DNA of 64,000 nucleotides from Sphingobium phenoxybenzoativorans (GCF_001757355.1 NZ_MINO01000007.1:62001-126000); one strand, 5' to 3'; shown: positions 15,695 to 24,797, counted from the stretch's first letter. The notes: generated from the letters alone by a model not told the origin. Made by a program: numbers and translations.

Positions 15695-16918
15695 TCAGTT
15701 CGACAATTGGTTGAATGGAATGCCGCGGTCGAGCCGCGTTTCCTGCGGCAGTCCCAGAACACGCTCGGCGATGGTGTTCCGCAAAATCTCGTCCGTGCCC
15801 CCGGCGATGCGCAGCCCGGCGGCATAGAGCCACGCCTCCTGCATCTCGGTCAGTTCGGGATCGCCCTGACGATCGACGATGATCCCGGCTGGCCCGCGCA
15901 TCTCCATCGCGAAACGGGCCATGTCCTGAATATTCCGGCCAAGGACGAGCTTGCCCATGGCGGCCTCCGGCCCCGGTTCCTCGCCCTGCGCCAGACGGGT
16001 CAGCATACGATAACGGCTGTACCGGACGCCAAGGCTGCGGACATAGAGGCTGGCCAGACGGGCGCGCGACGCCGCATCATCGATCGGCCGCCTGCCATCG
16101 GGCGCGACCTTCCGCGCCATCGCGACAACATCGTCGATGGTGATATTCGCAATGTCCGCCTCGTTCACGGACATGCGCTCGTTCAGCAGTGTCGAGATCG
16201 CGACCTTCCACCCGCCGCCGACTTCGCCCAGACGCTGACTGTCGGGAATACGGACGTCGGTCAGGAACACCTCGTTGAACGCGGCATGGCCGGATGCCTG
16301 GCGGATCGGCCGCACCTCGACGCCGGGCGAGCGCATATCGAACCAGAAATAGCTAAGGCCCGCATATTTCTCAGCACCCGGATCGGTGCGCACCAATATC
16401 GTACCCCAGTCCGACACATGCGCCCCGGTGGTCCAAACCTTCTGCCCGGTGACGATCCAGTCATCCCCGTCACGCACCGCGCGGGTGCGGACGTTGCCAA
16501 GGTCCGAACCGGCCGAGGGTTCGGAAAAGAGCTGGCACCATATTTCCTCGCCGCGCAGGGCCGGCGCGACGAAGCGCTCAAGGACTTCTGGCGCGGCCCA
16601 ATTCAGCAAGGTGGTTATGCACATGCCAAGGCTGATGCCGAAGGCGTCCGGAGGCAGAGGGAAGCGACGCTGCTCCTCGTCGAAAATAACCTCCTGAATA
16701 ACGCTCCCGCCACGGCCGCCATAGGCGACCGGCCAGCCGATCCGGGCATATCCGGCTTCCGCCTTTGCCGTCTGCCATTGCCGGGCAAGCGGCAGCAGGG
16801 CAAAGCCCTCCGCATCGGCCTCCCCCGGCGGGGGCGCATGACGCGGCGCATGTTTTGCCAGCCAGGCGCGAACCTCTGCGCGAAAGACGGCGTCCTCTGG
16901 CGTATCGTCGAAATCCAT
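15695..16918 (-). CDS. acyl-CoA dehydrogenase, large subunit (second pair)
   Basis: A 407-aa full-length acyl-CoA dehydrogenase. Key motifs are WPVAYGGRGGS near residue 67, the LFSEPSAGSDLGNVRTRA FAD loop, WTTGAHVSDWGTILVRTDPG, and the C-terminal GGTDEILRNTIAERVLGLPQ. Its start overlaps the stop of the upstream small subunit (16918-17991) by one base, which implies coupled synthesis of an alpha2beta2 enzyme. This is the second large/small pair in the same unit, in mirrored gene order to the first, so two successive dehydrogenations, or two substrates, are likely. Confidence 0.92.
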   Translation of the reverse strand: MDFDDTPEDAVFRAEVRAWLAKHAPRHAPPPGEADAEGFALLPLARQWQTAKAEAGYARIGWPVAYGGRGGSVIQEVIFDEEQRRFPLPPDAFGISLGMCITTLLNWAAPEVLERFVAPALRGEEIWCQLFSEPSAGSDLGNVRTRAVRDGDDWIVTGQKVWTTGAHVSDWGTILVRTDPGAEKYAGLSYFWFDMRSPGVEVRPIRQASGHAAFNEVFLTDVRIPDSQRLGEVGGGWKVAISTLLNERMSVNEADIANITIDDVVAMARKVAPDGRRPIDDAASRARLASLYVRSLGVRYSRYRMLTRLAQGEEPGPEAAMGKLVLGRNIQDMARFAMEMRGPAGIIVDRQGDPELTEMQEAWLYAAGLRIAGGTDEILRNTIAERVLGLPQETRLDRGIPFNQLSN

Positions 16919-17991
16919 CAGGCCGCCTCCCGCCTGTCCAGCGCATCGGCGAGCCGGTCATGCCACTGCGCCATCGGGCCAAGCGCCTGCGCCAGCAGCC
17001 GGGACCTGCGATAATGCAGGTGGCAGTCCGCTTCCCAGGTGAACCCGATACCACCGTGAATCTGAATGCATTCGGCCGATGCGAACTCATAGGCTTCGGT
17101 CGCAGCAATGCGCGCCGCCGCCGCCGCAAGCGGCAGTTCCGGCGCGCCAGTGGCGAGCGCCCATGCCGCATAATAGGCGTTGGATCGCGCGACCTCTGTC
17201 GCGACATAAATATCGGCGAGCCGGTGCTTGATCGCCTGATAGCTGCCGATGACGCGCGCGAACGTCTTGCGCTCACGAACATAGGCGAGCGCCATTTGCA
17301 GGCAGGCTTCAGCGCCGCCCAATTGCTCGAACGCCACCAGGACCGCCGCGCGCGACACGATATGATCGCCAAGCGCGCTGCCGTTGCGCGCACCCAAAGG
17401 CTCCGCCTCCACCGCATCAAATGTGATCGCCGCATGCGGAACGCTGTCGTCGATCGTGTTCAGCGCCGAACGGGTCACGCCCGGCCGCGTCAGGTCGACA
17501 AGATGCAGGCCATCCGCCGCCGAAATAATCGCGACCCCCGCCTCCGCGCCATAGGGCACTGGCGAGACGGAGCCGGTCAGCCTGCCGTCCCGCACCGTTA
17601 TCGCACCCGGCGTCAGAAACGCCGTACCGATAATCTCTCCACTCGCGAGCGCGGGCAGCCACCGCTGCATCTGCGGTTGAGTGCCAGCGGCGGCGATGGC
17701 TTCGGCCGCAAGGTAGATGGATGGGAGCATGGGCAGGGGCGCGACCGCCCGGCCAATCTCCTCCGCCAGCGCACATAGCGCGACGTGGCCGAACTCTATC
17801 CCACCCTGGCTTTCGGGAATGGCGACCGCTGGCCAGCCGAGCGCGGAAATTTCCGTCCACAGCGCCTCGCGGCGATCCGCCCCCTCTCCCTCCAGCAGAG
17901 ATCGGATGAGTGCGGGCGGGGATTTATCAGCCAGCAGTCTGCGCGCTTGCTCGGCCAGCGCGCGTTCTTCCTCTGTATAATCGAAATTCAC
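16918..17991 (-). CDS. acyl-CoA dehydrogenase, small (beta-type) subunit (second pair)
   Basis: A 357-aa short-type acyl-CoA dehydrogenase. The N-terminus (VNFDYTEEERALAEQARRLLADK) aligns with other family members from a GTG at 17991; upstream in-frame sequence is arginine-rich shadow of the neighbouring gene and was excluded. The C-terminal IQIHGGIGFTWEADCHLHYRR motif is typical of the small subunit group. It follows an SDR by 10 bp and overlaps the large subunit by one base. No clear ribosome site precedes the GTG, so translation may rely on coupling to the SDR. Confidence 0.87.
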   Translation of the reverse strand: MNFDYTEEERALAEQARRLLADKSPPALIRSLLEGEGADRREALWTEISALGWPAVAIPESQGGIEFGHVALCALAEEIGRAVAPLPMLPSIYLAAEAIAAAGTQPQMQRWLPALASGEIIGTAFLTPGAITVRDGRLTGSVSPVPYGAEAGVAIISAADGLHLVDLTRPGVTRSALNTIDDSVPHAAITFDAVEAEPLGARNGSALGDHIVSRAAVLVAFEQLGGAEACLQMALAYVRERKTFARVIGSYQAIKHRLADIYVATEVARSNAYYAAWALATGAPELPLAAAAARIAATEAYEFASAECIQIHGGIGFTWEADCHLHYRRSRLLAQALGPMAQWHDRLADALDRREAA

Positions 17992-18001
17992 GTCCGCGCG
18001 C

Positions 18002-18760
18002 TCAATAGAAAATCCTGCCGCCGTCGATCGACAGGGTGGTGCCGGTGACGAAGGAGGATTCAAAGCTGGTGAGGAACAGGATCGCCTCGACGATCTCGTC
18101 CGGCTGGCCCATGCGGCGGACGGCGTAGAGATTTTCGATGCGCTTGATCTGCGCCGGATCGGTGAAGGTTTCCCGCACCATCGGCGTATCAACCGCGCCC
18201 GGCGACACGATGTTGCAGCGGATGCGCGGCGCCAGCTCCATCGCCAATACCTTGGAGAAGGCATGCACTGCCGCCTTGGAAGCGGAATAGGCGGCCCGGC
18301 CGGAAAGCGGGCTTAACGCCACGGCGGACCCGACATTGACGATCGTCGCCGCATCGTTGCGCCGCAGATAGGGCAACGCCGCGTGGCAGGTGAGGTAGAT
18401 GCTGGTCGCATTGCCGTCCATCGCCCAGTGCCAGTCCTCCAGACTGGTGTCGGCGAAGGGGCGGGACAGGCTGACGCCCGCGTTGCACACCAGCCCATTC
18501 ATTCCGTTCATCAGACGGAATGCCTCATCAACCGCTTCGGTGGCCGCCACCGGATCGAACAGGTCGGCGGCAACCGCATAGGCACCGGTTTCCTCCGCCA
18601 CTTCCGCAAGCGTCTTGGGATCGCGGCCAAGGATCGTGACCAGCGCCCCTTCCTTGACGAAGCGGCGCGCCGCGGCGGCGCCGATGCCGGAATTGCCCCC
18701 GGTGATCAGGATTTTCCGGCCTGCGAGGCGGCCGGTCGAGACTTTCTTGCGGGCCTTCAT
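18002..18760 (-). CDS. SDR family oxidoreductase
   Basis: A 252-aa classical SDR. The cofactor loop is TGGNSGIG (residues 20-27), R46 after beta-2 suggests NADP(H), CNAG is at 92-95, the catalytic Ser is S145, and the pair is Y158-SAS-K162. The C-terminus has the FVTGTTLSIDGG motif. The start is set at the MKARKK methionine, preceded by GAAGGGA; it leaves 13 bp to the isochorismatase-fold gene. It probably oxidises a hydroxyacyl intermediate made by the neighbouring dehydrogenases and the hydratase. Confidence 0.9.
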   Translation of the reverse strand: MKARKKVSTGRLAGRKILITGGNSGIGAAAARRFVKEGALVTILGRDPKTLAEVAEETGAYAVAADLFDPVAATEAVDEAFRLMNGMNGLVCNAGVSLSRPFADTSLEDWHWAMDGNATSIYLTCHAALPYLRRNDAATIVNVGSAVALSPLSGRAAYSASKAAVHAFSKVLAMELAPRIRCNIVSPGAVDTPMVRETFTDPAQIKRIENLYAVRRMGQPDEIVEAILFLTSFESSFVTGTTLSIDGGRIFY

Positions 18761-18773
18761 GGCCTTTGTCCCT

Positions 18774-19352
18774 TCACCCTGCCAGAACGTCGAGGACCTG
18801 CTCGGTCGAACGGACACGCCCCATCCGGCCGAACAGCGTGAAGCTATGCTTATGCGCTTCGGCGTTAAGGGCCGATGTCGCATCCTCCACGAAAATCTGG
18901 TCGAAGCCCCGCTCATAGGCATCGCGCGCCGTCGACTCCACGCCGATATTGGTCGCTATGCCAGTCAGGATAATCGTCTTTATGCCACGGCGGCGCAGGT
19001 GCATCTCCAGGTCGGTGCCGTAGAAAGCGCCCCACTGCCGCTTGGTGACGATGATGTCGCCATCCTTGATGTTGAGCTTGGGAACCAACTCAGCCCAATA
19101 GCTGGGGCGCGGCGGCGCGACGGGGGGAACGATGTCCGTGGTCGGCGACAAGGCGTCCGCGCCATCCTCGCTGTTGGTGACCCGCACAAAAATGGCGACG
19201 CCGCCTTTGTCGCGCAAAGCCTTTGCTATCTTGGCTGTATTGGCGACGACGTCGCCAGACTTATGGGGAACCGCCTCCAGATTGACGATGCCATGCTGCA
19301 GGTCGATCGCAACCAGCGCCGTGGTTGCGGGATCGAAAACGGTGTCCACCAT
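18774..19352 (-). CDS. isochorismatase-fold hydrolase without the nucleophilic Cys
   Basis: A 192-aa isochorismatase-like hydrolase. D17 (AIDLQ) and K104 (VTKRQ) of the family's catalytic set are present. The position of the nucleophilic Cys is Gly (G137 in TGIATNIGVEST), as in EntB/PhzD-type isochorismatases and unlike nicotinamidases or N-carbamoyl amidases. It could therefore hydrolyse a vinyl ether or enol ether rather than an amide, or serve a binding role. It lies between the Old Yellow Enzyme (27 bp) and an SDR (13 bp) in the seven-gene unit, which suggests a pathway role. Exact substrate unknown. Confidence 0.83.
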   Translation of the reverse strand: MVDTVFDPATTALVAIDLQHGIVNLEAVPHKSGDVVANTAKIAKALRDKGGVAIFVRVTNSEDGADALSPTTDIVPPVAPPRPSYWAELVPKLNIKDGDIIVTKRQWGAFYGTDLEMHLRRRGIKTIILTGIATNIGVESTARDAYERGFDQIFVEDATSALNAEAHKHSFTLFGRMGRVRSTEQVLDVLAG

Positions 19353-19379
19353 ATAACCCTCCGGAAAATTCTTGCTTTG

Positions 19380-20543
19380 TCAGACGATAGCGGACTGCGC
19401 CGCACATTCCAGACGCTCCGCCACGGCGGCCGCGTCATAGGGGCGAATGGCATCGAAACGGCCGGCCCGCACCAGACTGGGCCAGTCCGGGTTGGTCAGC
19501 ACGATCCGGCCAAGAGCCACCAGATCGAAATCGCCGCGATCGAACATCTCAACCAGCCGCCGCAGATTGGCGGTGGACACGTCCGCGCCATTCATCTCGC
19601 CGATCTTGGAAACCTCCAGCGGGCTTTCCAGGCCGACGGAGCCGACCGTCATTGACGCCTTGCCCGTGACCTTCTTCGCCCAGCCAGCGAGGTTCATGTC
19701 GCTCCCCTCAAATTCGGGAAGCCAGAACCGCCGGGTCGAAGCGTCGAATATATCGACGCCCGCATCAGCCAGCGGCGTCAGCCATGCCTCGAGTTCCTGC
19801 GGCGTGCGCGCGACCTGCGCGTCATATTTTGCGCCCTTCCACTGCGAAAAACGCAGCATGATCGGGAAGTCCGGGGCGGTCCGCCGCCGCATCTCCGCAA
19901 TCACCTCAACCGCGAAGCGCACGCGATTTTCTATCGAGCCGCCATAATTATCCGTGCGCTTGTTCATTGGCGGCCAGAAAAACTGGTCGGGCAGATAGCC
20001 ATGCGCCCCATGGATCTCCACGCCGTCAAAACCGATTTCATAAGCATGCGCAGCGGATGCAGCATAGGCGTCCACAACATCTTCAATGTCGCGCGTGGTC
20101 ATCGCACGGACCGAACCGTCATCCTCGCCAAGAACGGATGCAGCGATCGACGGCTCCTGCGGATTGAGCGTATCTTCACGCCCACGGTACAGACCCGTGT
20201 GCCAGAGCTGCGCAAAGATCGCGCCGCCCTTGGCATGCACTTCTTCCGCAACGCCTTTCCAGCGTGGCAGGCTATCCCCGTAGAAATTGGGTACCCGGCT
20301 ACTGGCATGAGATACGGGGTGGGCGATGGCCGAACCCTCGGTCACCACCATCGCGCACCCGCCAGCAATGCGGCGCGCATAATAAGCGGCAGCGCCATCG
20401 CCCAGCAAATTTCCGGGCGACATTTCCCGAGTCATCGGCGACATTACGAACCGGTTGGAAAGACGCAGCGAACCACATTCAAACGGCGTGAACAGAGGCT
20501 CGATCGAGACTTCCCCTTCAGCGACTGACGACATGTCCGGCAT
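19380..20543 (-). CDS. Old Yellow Enzyme family NADH:flavin oxidoreductase
   Basis: A 387-aa FMN-dependent TIM-barrel ene-reductase. Visible are LSNRFVMSPMTRE (FMN-binding N-terminal strand), the FAQLWHTG Gln/His region, the active-site HGAHGYLPDQF, the NKRTDNYGGSIENR motif, and the C-terminal ALGRIVLTNPDWP phosphate-binding segment. No C-terminal Fe-S/NADH domain is present, so it is the short OYE form and not a 2,4-dienoyl-CoA reductase of the fused type. It reduces an activated C=C bond. It is the first gene of the seven-gene operon reaching 13522; operator 20606-20617 is 63 bp upstream. Confidence 0.91.
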   Translation of the reverse strand: MPDMSSVAEGEVSIEPLFTPFECGSLRLSNRFVMSPMTREMSPGNLLGDGAAAYYARRIAGGCAMVVTEGSAIAHPVSHASSRVPNFYGDSLPRWKGVAEEVHAKGGAIFAQLWHTGLYRGREDTLNPQEPSIAASVLGEDDGSVRAMTTRDIEDVVDAYAASAAHAYEIGFDGVEIHGAHGYLPDQFFWPPMNKRTDNYGGSIENRVRFAVEVIAEMRRRTAPDFPIMLRFSQWKGAKYDAQVARTPQELEAWLTPLADAGVDIFDASTRRFWLPEFEGSDMNLAGWAKKVTGKASMTVGSVGLESPLEVSKIGEMNGADVSTANLRRLVEMFDRGDFDLVALGRIVLTNPDWPSLVRAGRFDAIRPYDAAAVAERLECAAQSAIV

Positions 20544-20605
20544 CTCTTCCTAAAAATTCGCTCGAATCAATTTCGTAATTCGGCTGCGCATAAGGCTTGC
20601 GATCT

Positions 20606-20617
20606 TTTGCATGCAAT
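20606..20617. promoter_or_regulatory. operator site (TTTGCATGCAAT)
   Basis: Exact core 63 bp upstream of the Old Yellow Enzyme start, the first gene of the acyl-CoA dehydrogenase unit. Confidence 0.7.
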
Positions 20618-20779
20618 TTCAAGCTTGGCAAGATTGGAAAGCCTTCCAGACTTTTCAAAACCCCCACTCGCTTCCGTCAATTCCCCAGCAAATGTCGCCA
20701 TTTCTTCCAAAATTTGGCGCTGAAGGCGCAAGTTGTGGGAGAAATATCGTTGCGCCGCCGCCGCAGGACATCTATGCAT

Positions 20780-20791
20780 TTTGCATGCAAT
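20780..20791. promoter_or_regulatory. operator site overlapping an SDR start codon (TTTGCATGCAAT)
   Basis: Exact core, 174 bp from the previous site. The ATG at 20785-20787, the best start for the next SDR, is part of the palindrome itself. Confidence 0.65.
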
Positions 20792-21585
20792 TAGCGCCGA
20801 TCTTGGACCTTAAGCAGCGCCCTGCGCTTGTTACCGGTGCGGGCCAGGGAATCGGCCGGTCGATTGCGCTGCAACTCGCCGCGCACAATGCGGGCGGCGT
20901 GATCGTCAATGATTTCCATCCGCAGCGCGCAGAGGAAGTCGCAGACGAGATACGGAGCATGGGATTTGACGCAATCGCCGCTCCGGCCGATGTCTCTAAT
21001 GCAGAACAGGTTCGCGCCATGCTGTCCCTTGCGCGCGAGCGGTTTGGCGAAATCGGCATATTGGTCAACAACGCCGGAAATGCAGGACCATCGCAGCGCC
21101 CGGATATATCCGCTGCGCCCTTCTGGGATGTTCCGGCTGCCGACTGGGATCGATGGTTCTCGGTCAATCTTTACGGCGTGATGCACTGCTGCCATGCCGC
21201 CCTCCCCTCAATGGTGGCGCGCGGTGGAGGCGGCCGCATCATCACCATCCTGTCGGATGCTGGACGGGTTGGAGAAGCGGGACTGGAAACCTATTCGGCG
21301 GCGAAGGCCGGGGCCGCAGGATTTCTGCGCGCGCTTGCCAAATCCACCGGCCGTCACAGCATAACGGTCAATATGATCTCGATGGGCGCAACCGTCACGC
21401 CAACGTCGGAGGATGCGCTTTCCAATGAAGACCTGCAGAGAAAAATGCTGCAGCATTATGTCATCCGCCGCCTCGGCACGCCCGAAGATGCGGCAGCGAT
21501 GGCGACGTTTCTGGCATCCGAGGCGGCAGGATGGATCACCGGGCAAACGATACCGGTGAACGGCGGCTATTCTTTCGCCCTTTAG
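20785..21585 (+). CDS. SDR family oxidoreductase
   Basis: A 266-aa classical SDR with TGAGQGIG near residues 17-24, NNAGN, a Ser in ITILSDAG, and the YSAAK catalytic pair, ending with the ITGQTIPVNGGYSF motif. The start is uncertain: the ATG at 20785 lies inside the operator palindrome and gives a normal N-terminus, with only a distant GCAGGA (17 nt upstream). An in-frame ATG at 20611, also inside an operator copy, would add 58 residues without family resemblance. It is transcribed away from the Old Yellow Enzyme gene and converges on another SDR. Function within the pathway is inferred only from regulation and position. Confidence 0.86.
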   Translation: MQLAPILDLKQRPALVTGAGQGIGRSIALQLAAHNAGGVIVNDFHPQRAEEVADEIRSMGFDAIAAPADVSNAEQVRAMLSLARERFGEIGILVNNAGNAGPSQRPDISAAPFWDVPAADWDRWFSVNLYGVMHCCHAALPSMVARGGGGRIITILSDAGRVGEAGLETYSAAKAGAAGFLRALAKSTGRHSITVNMISMGATVTPTSEDALSNEDLQRKMLQHYVIRRLGTPEDAAAMATFLASEAAGWITGQTIPVNGGYSFAL

Positions 21586-21640
21586 TCCGATTTCAGGAAA
21601 AAGCGCGGCAGAAACGCAACCTCAAGATGACCAGATGAAA

Positions 21641-21670
21641 AGGCGCCGGATCATAACCGATCCAGCGCCT
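21641..21670. terminator. hairpin between convergent SDR genes
   Basis: Twelve-base arms (AGGCGCCGGATC / GATCCAGCGCCT, one mismatch) with a 6-nt loop lie between two converging SDR genes; serves both directions. Confidence 0.6.
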
Positions 21671-21677
21671 CTCCCAA

Positions 21678-22448
21678 TCAGAAGGGCGTCGCCGCGCCGA
21701 TACTCTGGCCACCATCCACGACGATCGTCTGTCCAGTTATGTGCGCAGATTCCGGCGAAGCCAGGAACAGCAGCGCCTGGGCGACATCCTCGGACGATCC
21801 GGCCTGTCCGCGCGGAATGATGGCGGCGAACGCAGCGCGTTGTTCTTCCGACAATGTGGCGAGGGCGCCCTCGGTAAAGGTCACGCCCGGTTCGACCCCG
21901 TTGACCGTCACGCCCATGGATGCAAACTCGAAGCCCGCCTGCCGGATGAAGCCGTTGAGACCCGCCTTTGACGTGCCATAGGCGGCATAGCCGGGATATG
22001 CCTGCCTGTTGCCTGTAATGGAGGAGGTCAACAAAAGGCGGCCGGCGTCACTCTTGCGCAGGTGGGGCAGACCCTCGGCGGCAAACCAGAATGCCGCCTT
22101 CAGGTTTACGGCCAATATCTCCTCCAGCTCCGAATCCTTCAGATCGGCGATGGACGACGCGCCAAATGCGGCGGCGTTGTGGAGAATGACGTCGATCTTG
22201 CCGAACCGGGCGATGGTTTGCGCAATAAGGTCTGAGACCGCCTGCCGCGTACCGACATCCGTCGCGATCAAAGTCGCCGTTCCGCCTGCCGCAGTGATTG
22301 CGTCCACAGCTTCCTGCCCCGGCGCGGCAGTCCGCGTCGCGACAACGACCGACGCCCCTTCCCGCGCAAAAAGTTCTGCAGTGGCCCGGCCTATGCCGCG
22401 ACCTCCGCCAGTGACGATGACAACACGACCCTTCAACCGATCCGCCAT
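21678..22448 (-). CDS. SDR family oxidoreductase
   Basis: A 256-aa classical SDR. TGGGRGIG is at residues 13-20, R37 after beta-2 suggests NADP(H) preference, the catalytic Ser lies in LLTSSITGN, YGTSK is the active pair, and ITGQTIVVDGGQS ends the protein. It resembles 3-oxoacyl-ACP/CoA reductase-type SDRs in length and motifs, but the substrate cannot be told from sequence. It is monocistronic, lying downstream of the second TonB receptor, with its own operator at 22510-22521, 62 bp upstream. Confidence 0.9.
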   Translation of the reverse strand: MADRLKGRVVIVTGGGRGIGRATAELFAREGASVVVATRTAAPGQEAVDAITAAGGTATLIATDVGTRQAVSDLIAQTIARFGKIDVILHNAAAFGASSIADLKDSELEEILAVNLKAAFWFAAEGLPHLRKSDAGRLLLTSSITGNRQAYPGYAAYGTSKAGLNGFIRQAGFEFASMGVTVNGVEPGVTFTEGALATLSEEQRAAFAAIIPRGQAGSSEDVAQALLFLASPESAHITGQTIVVDGGQSIGAATPF

Positions 22449-22509
22449 ATCCGCTCCTGATGTTGCTTATTTTCGCAGGGTTAGCATGCATGTTTCCATG
22501 CGGCAAATT

Positions 22510-22521
22510 ATTGCATGCAAT
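22510..22521. promoter_or_regulatory. operator site, extended palindrome (ATTGCATGCAAT)
   Basis: Perfect 12-bp core. Extending to 22 bp gives 20 of 22 symmetric bases, the longest palindrome of the set. It overlaps the TonB-receptor stop codon and lies 62 bp upstream of the SDR start. A degenerate GCATGCATG occurs 27-29 bp closer to the gene. Confidence 0.72.
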
Positions 22522-24797
22522 TATTTCTCTGCGCCGAAACGCTTGCGGATGGCGATGCCATAAGTCCTTGGCTCACCCAGGAATGCGACATTGAAGCCGA
22601 AGGAAGAATCATAATCCGCGACCATGGCGTAATAATGCTTGTTGGTCAGATTCTTGCCGAACAGCGCGACCTCAATTCCGTGATCCTTGATTTCCAGTGC
22701 AGCGCGCGCACCGAGCAGGCCATAGGCTTTTTGCGTGACGCTCGCCTGATTGCGCGCCGTGGGGCGGAAATTCACGTCATCGATCCACGCATAGTCCGCA
22801 TTGAAACGAAGGTCGCCCATCGACACCGGCACGACATAAGAGGCGTTGAGGCCGAAGGTGAATTCAGGAATGGAAAATGGCTCGCCGCTCCTGTCACCCA
22901 GAATGGCGTCGGGAAAACGGGTGTAGCGGGCGTGCGTCCACCCGCCGCTGGCGCTGAGGGTCAGTCCGGCTACAGGCACCGCGGTCACTTCAATTTCACC
23001 GCCATATATTTCCGCAGCCGCCGCATTGATCAGGAAACTGGTGATCCCGTTCGCTGTGTTCACATTGGTCGACTTCTGAATGTTGGCGTAGTCTGTGTAA
23101 AAGAATGCGCCATTCACCCGCAGGGCGCGGTCGAGCATGTCCAGCTTGTAGCCGACCTCATAATTGGTCGCCTTTTCTGGACTGAACGGCGCGAAGGTTG
23201 CAGGGTTGGACGTGCCGCGCAGATTGAACCCGCCTGCCTTGTAGCCCCGGCTGGTGTTTGCATAGAGCAGCACATTGTCCGACGGACGCCAATCGACACT
23301 GGCCAGATAGGACCAGTTCTCGAATGTCTGGCGGAAGCTGCGTTCGCATGGCGCGCCGGGCGCAACGAGAGGTACGGTACATACGCCGGCGCTTGTCCGG
23401 TTGCGGGTCGTGAGAGCGCGAAATTCGTTGGTATAACGAATACCGCCAGTCAGGCGCACCGTGTCGCTGAGAGCGTAGATGACCTGCGCAAAGGCCGACT
23501 TATTCTTGTTGAGGACATCGCCGTCGGTGATGATCGGGTTGCCTGCGAAGAAGGTGGGGGCTTGCAGCAGGCGATTGCCCTCATGTCCGGTCTCGCGATT
23601 ATAATAGAGGCCGGCAACCCAATCGAAGCCAATGCCGTCCTGCGAAGAGAGTTGTAATTCCTGCGAGAAGTTCCGTGCTTCGGTCGCGAGGTTCGGCTCA
23701 ATCAACGTGTAGGGTGTTGCATCATAGTCGGAAAGGCTGTCGCGCTCAAAACCGCGATACGCCGTTATCGACTTGAGCGCCGCCCAATCAAAATCGATGT
23801 TCAACGTGCCGGAAACGCCCCACACATTAACATTGTCATAGATGCGCTTGTCGGAGGGCATATCGTAAAAGGAGCCATTCTGCGTCGCCTCCAGCAACGC
23901 CTGGGCGCGGGAGATCGCATCAGGCGCTGCGGGATTTATCCCCTCCTCCGCCATGATCTGGCCAAGGACCGCCCGGTTCTGGATCGATCCGGCCGTCGCC
24001 TGCGGCTGGACATAAACGACCTTCAGGGCGGAGCCGGTATTGCGCATGCGTACATAGTCGCCCGACACAAGCAGGCTGATCCTGTCCGTTGGCGTGGCAA
24101 GGACATGCAGGCGGTAGCTGTCGGTATGATCGTCGTTCAGCTCCTGCCCAAGCAGGTTGCGTCCATACCCATCCTGCCGCCGCAACTGGACCACGCCGCG
24201 CACCGCCAGTTTATCCGCGACGAGAGCGGCATTCAGCGCGCCCGTCAGGATCTTGCTGTCATAATTGCCGTAGGAAAAATCTAGATAGCCGCCCCAATCG
24301 TCATAGGGCTTTTTCGTCTCGATCTGGAATGCGCCGCCCGTCGTGTTCTTGCCGAACAAAGTGCCCTGCGGACCGCGCAGCACGTCGATCCGTTCGATAT
24401 CGACGAAGCTGGAGCGCAGGCCAATCACGCGGGGGATATTCACGCCATCGACATAGACGCCGACGGGCGCGTCGCTGGTCAGAGTGCCTTCAATGTCGCG
24501 CTGCCCGCGGATGGCGATTTCAGCGCGGCCGCCATTGGTGACTGACGAGATAAACAGGTTGGGAGCCAGCCGCTGGATTTCGGCGATGTCCTTGATCGAT
24601 GCATCCTGCAGTTTCTGGGAGCCGATCGGGGTCACGGCGATGGGCACGTCCTGGACATTTTCGGCCTGCTTGCGCGCGGTGACGACAATATCCTCAATCC
24701 GGGCGGACCCGGCATCCTGCGCGGACGCGGCGGATGGGGCCATGCCAGCCCCGGCCAAAAAGGCAAAAACGCTCATTCCCTGAATACAGGTTCTCAT
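22521..24797 (-). CDS. TonB-dependent receptor
   Basis: A 758-aa receptor from the ATG at 24797, chosen because GGGAGAGG precedes it and a signal peptide (MRTCIQGMSVFAFLAGAGMA, cleavage near ASAQDA) follows. A TonB-box-like EDIVVTARK, the plug motif RIDVLRGPQGTLFGKNTTGGAFQI, and a long beta-barrel ending in YGIAIRKRFGAEK are visible. It is the second receptor of the cluster; it probably imports a substrate related to that of the first, or an earlier or later form of it. It is divergent from the PhyH-type dioxygenase, with an operator copy on each side of the shared 260-bp region. Confidence 0.91.
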   Translation of the reverse strand: MRTCIQGMSVFAFLAGAGMAPSAASAQDAGSARIEDIVVTARKQAENVQDVPIAVTPIGSQKLQDASIKDIAEIQRLAPNLFISSVTNGGRAEIAIRGQRDIEGTLTSDAPVGVYVDGVNIPRVIGLRSSFVDIERIDVLRGPQGTLFGKNTTGGAFQIETKKPYDDWGGYLDFSYGNYDSKILTGALNAALVADKLAVRGVVQLRRQDGYGRNLLGQELNDDHTDSYRLHVLATPTDRISLLVSGDYVRMRNTGSALKVVYVQPQATAGSIQNRAVLGQIMAEEGINPAAPDAISRAQALLEATQNGSFYDMPSDKRIYDNVNVWGVSGTLNIDFDWAALKSITAYRGFERDSLSDYDATPYTLIEPNLATEARNFSQELQLSSQDGIGFDWVAGLYYNRETGHEGNRLLQAPTFFAGNPIITDGDVLNKNKSAFAQVIYALSDTVRLTGGIRYTNEFRALTTRNRTSAGVCTVPLVAPGAPCERSFRQTFENWSYLASVDWRPSDNVLLYANTSRGYKAGGFNLRGTSNPATFAPFSPEKATNYEVGYKLDMLDRALRVNGAFFYTDYANIQKSTNVNTANGITSFLINAAAAEIYGGEIEVTAVPVAGLTLSASGGWTHARYTRFPDAILGDRSGEPFSIPEFTFGLNASYVVPVSMGDLRFNADYAWIDDVNFRPTARNQASVTQKAYGLLGARAALEIKDHGIEVALFGKNLTNKHYYAMVADYDSSFGFNVAFLGEPRTYGIAIRKRFGAEK

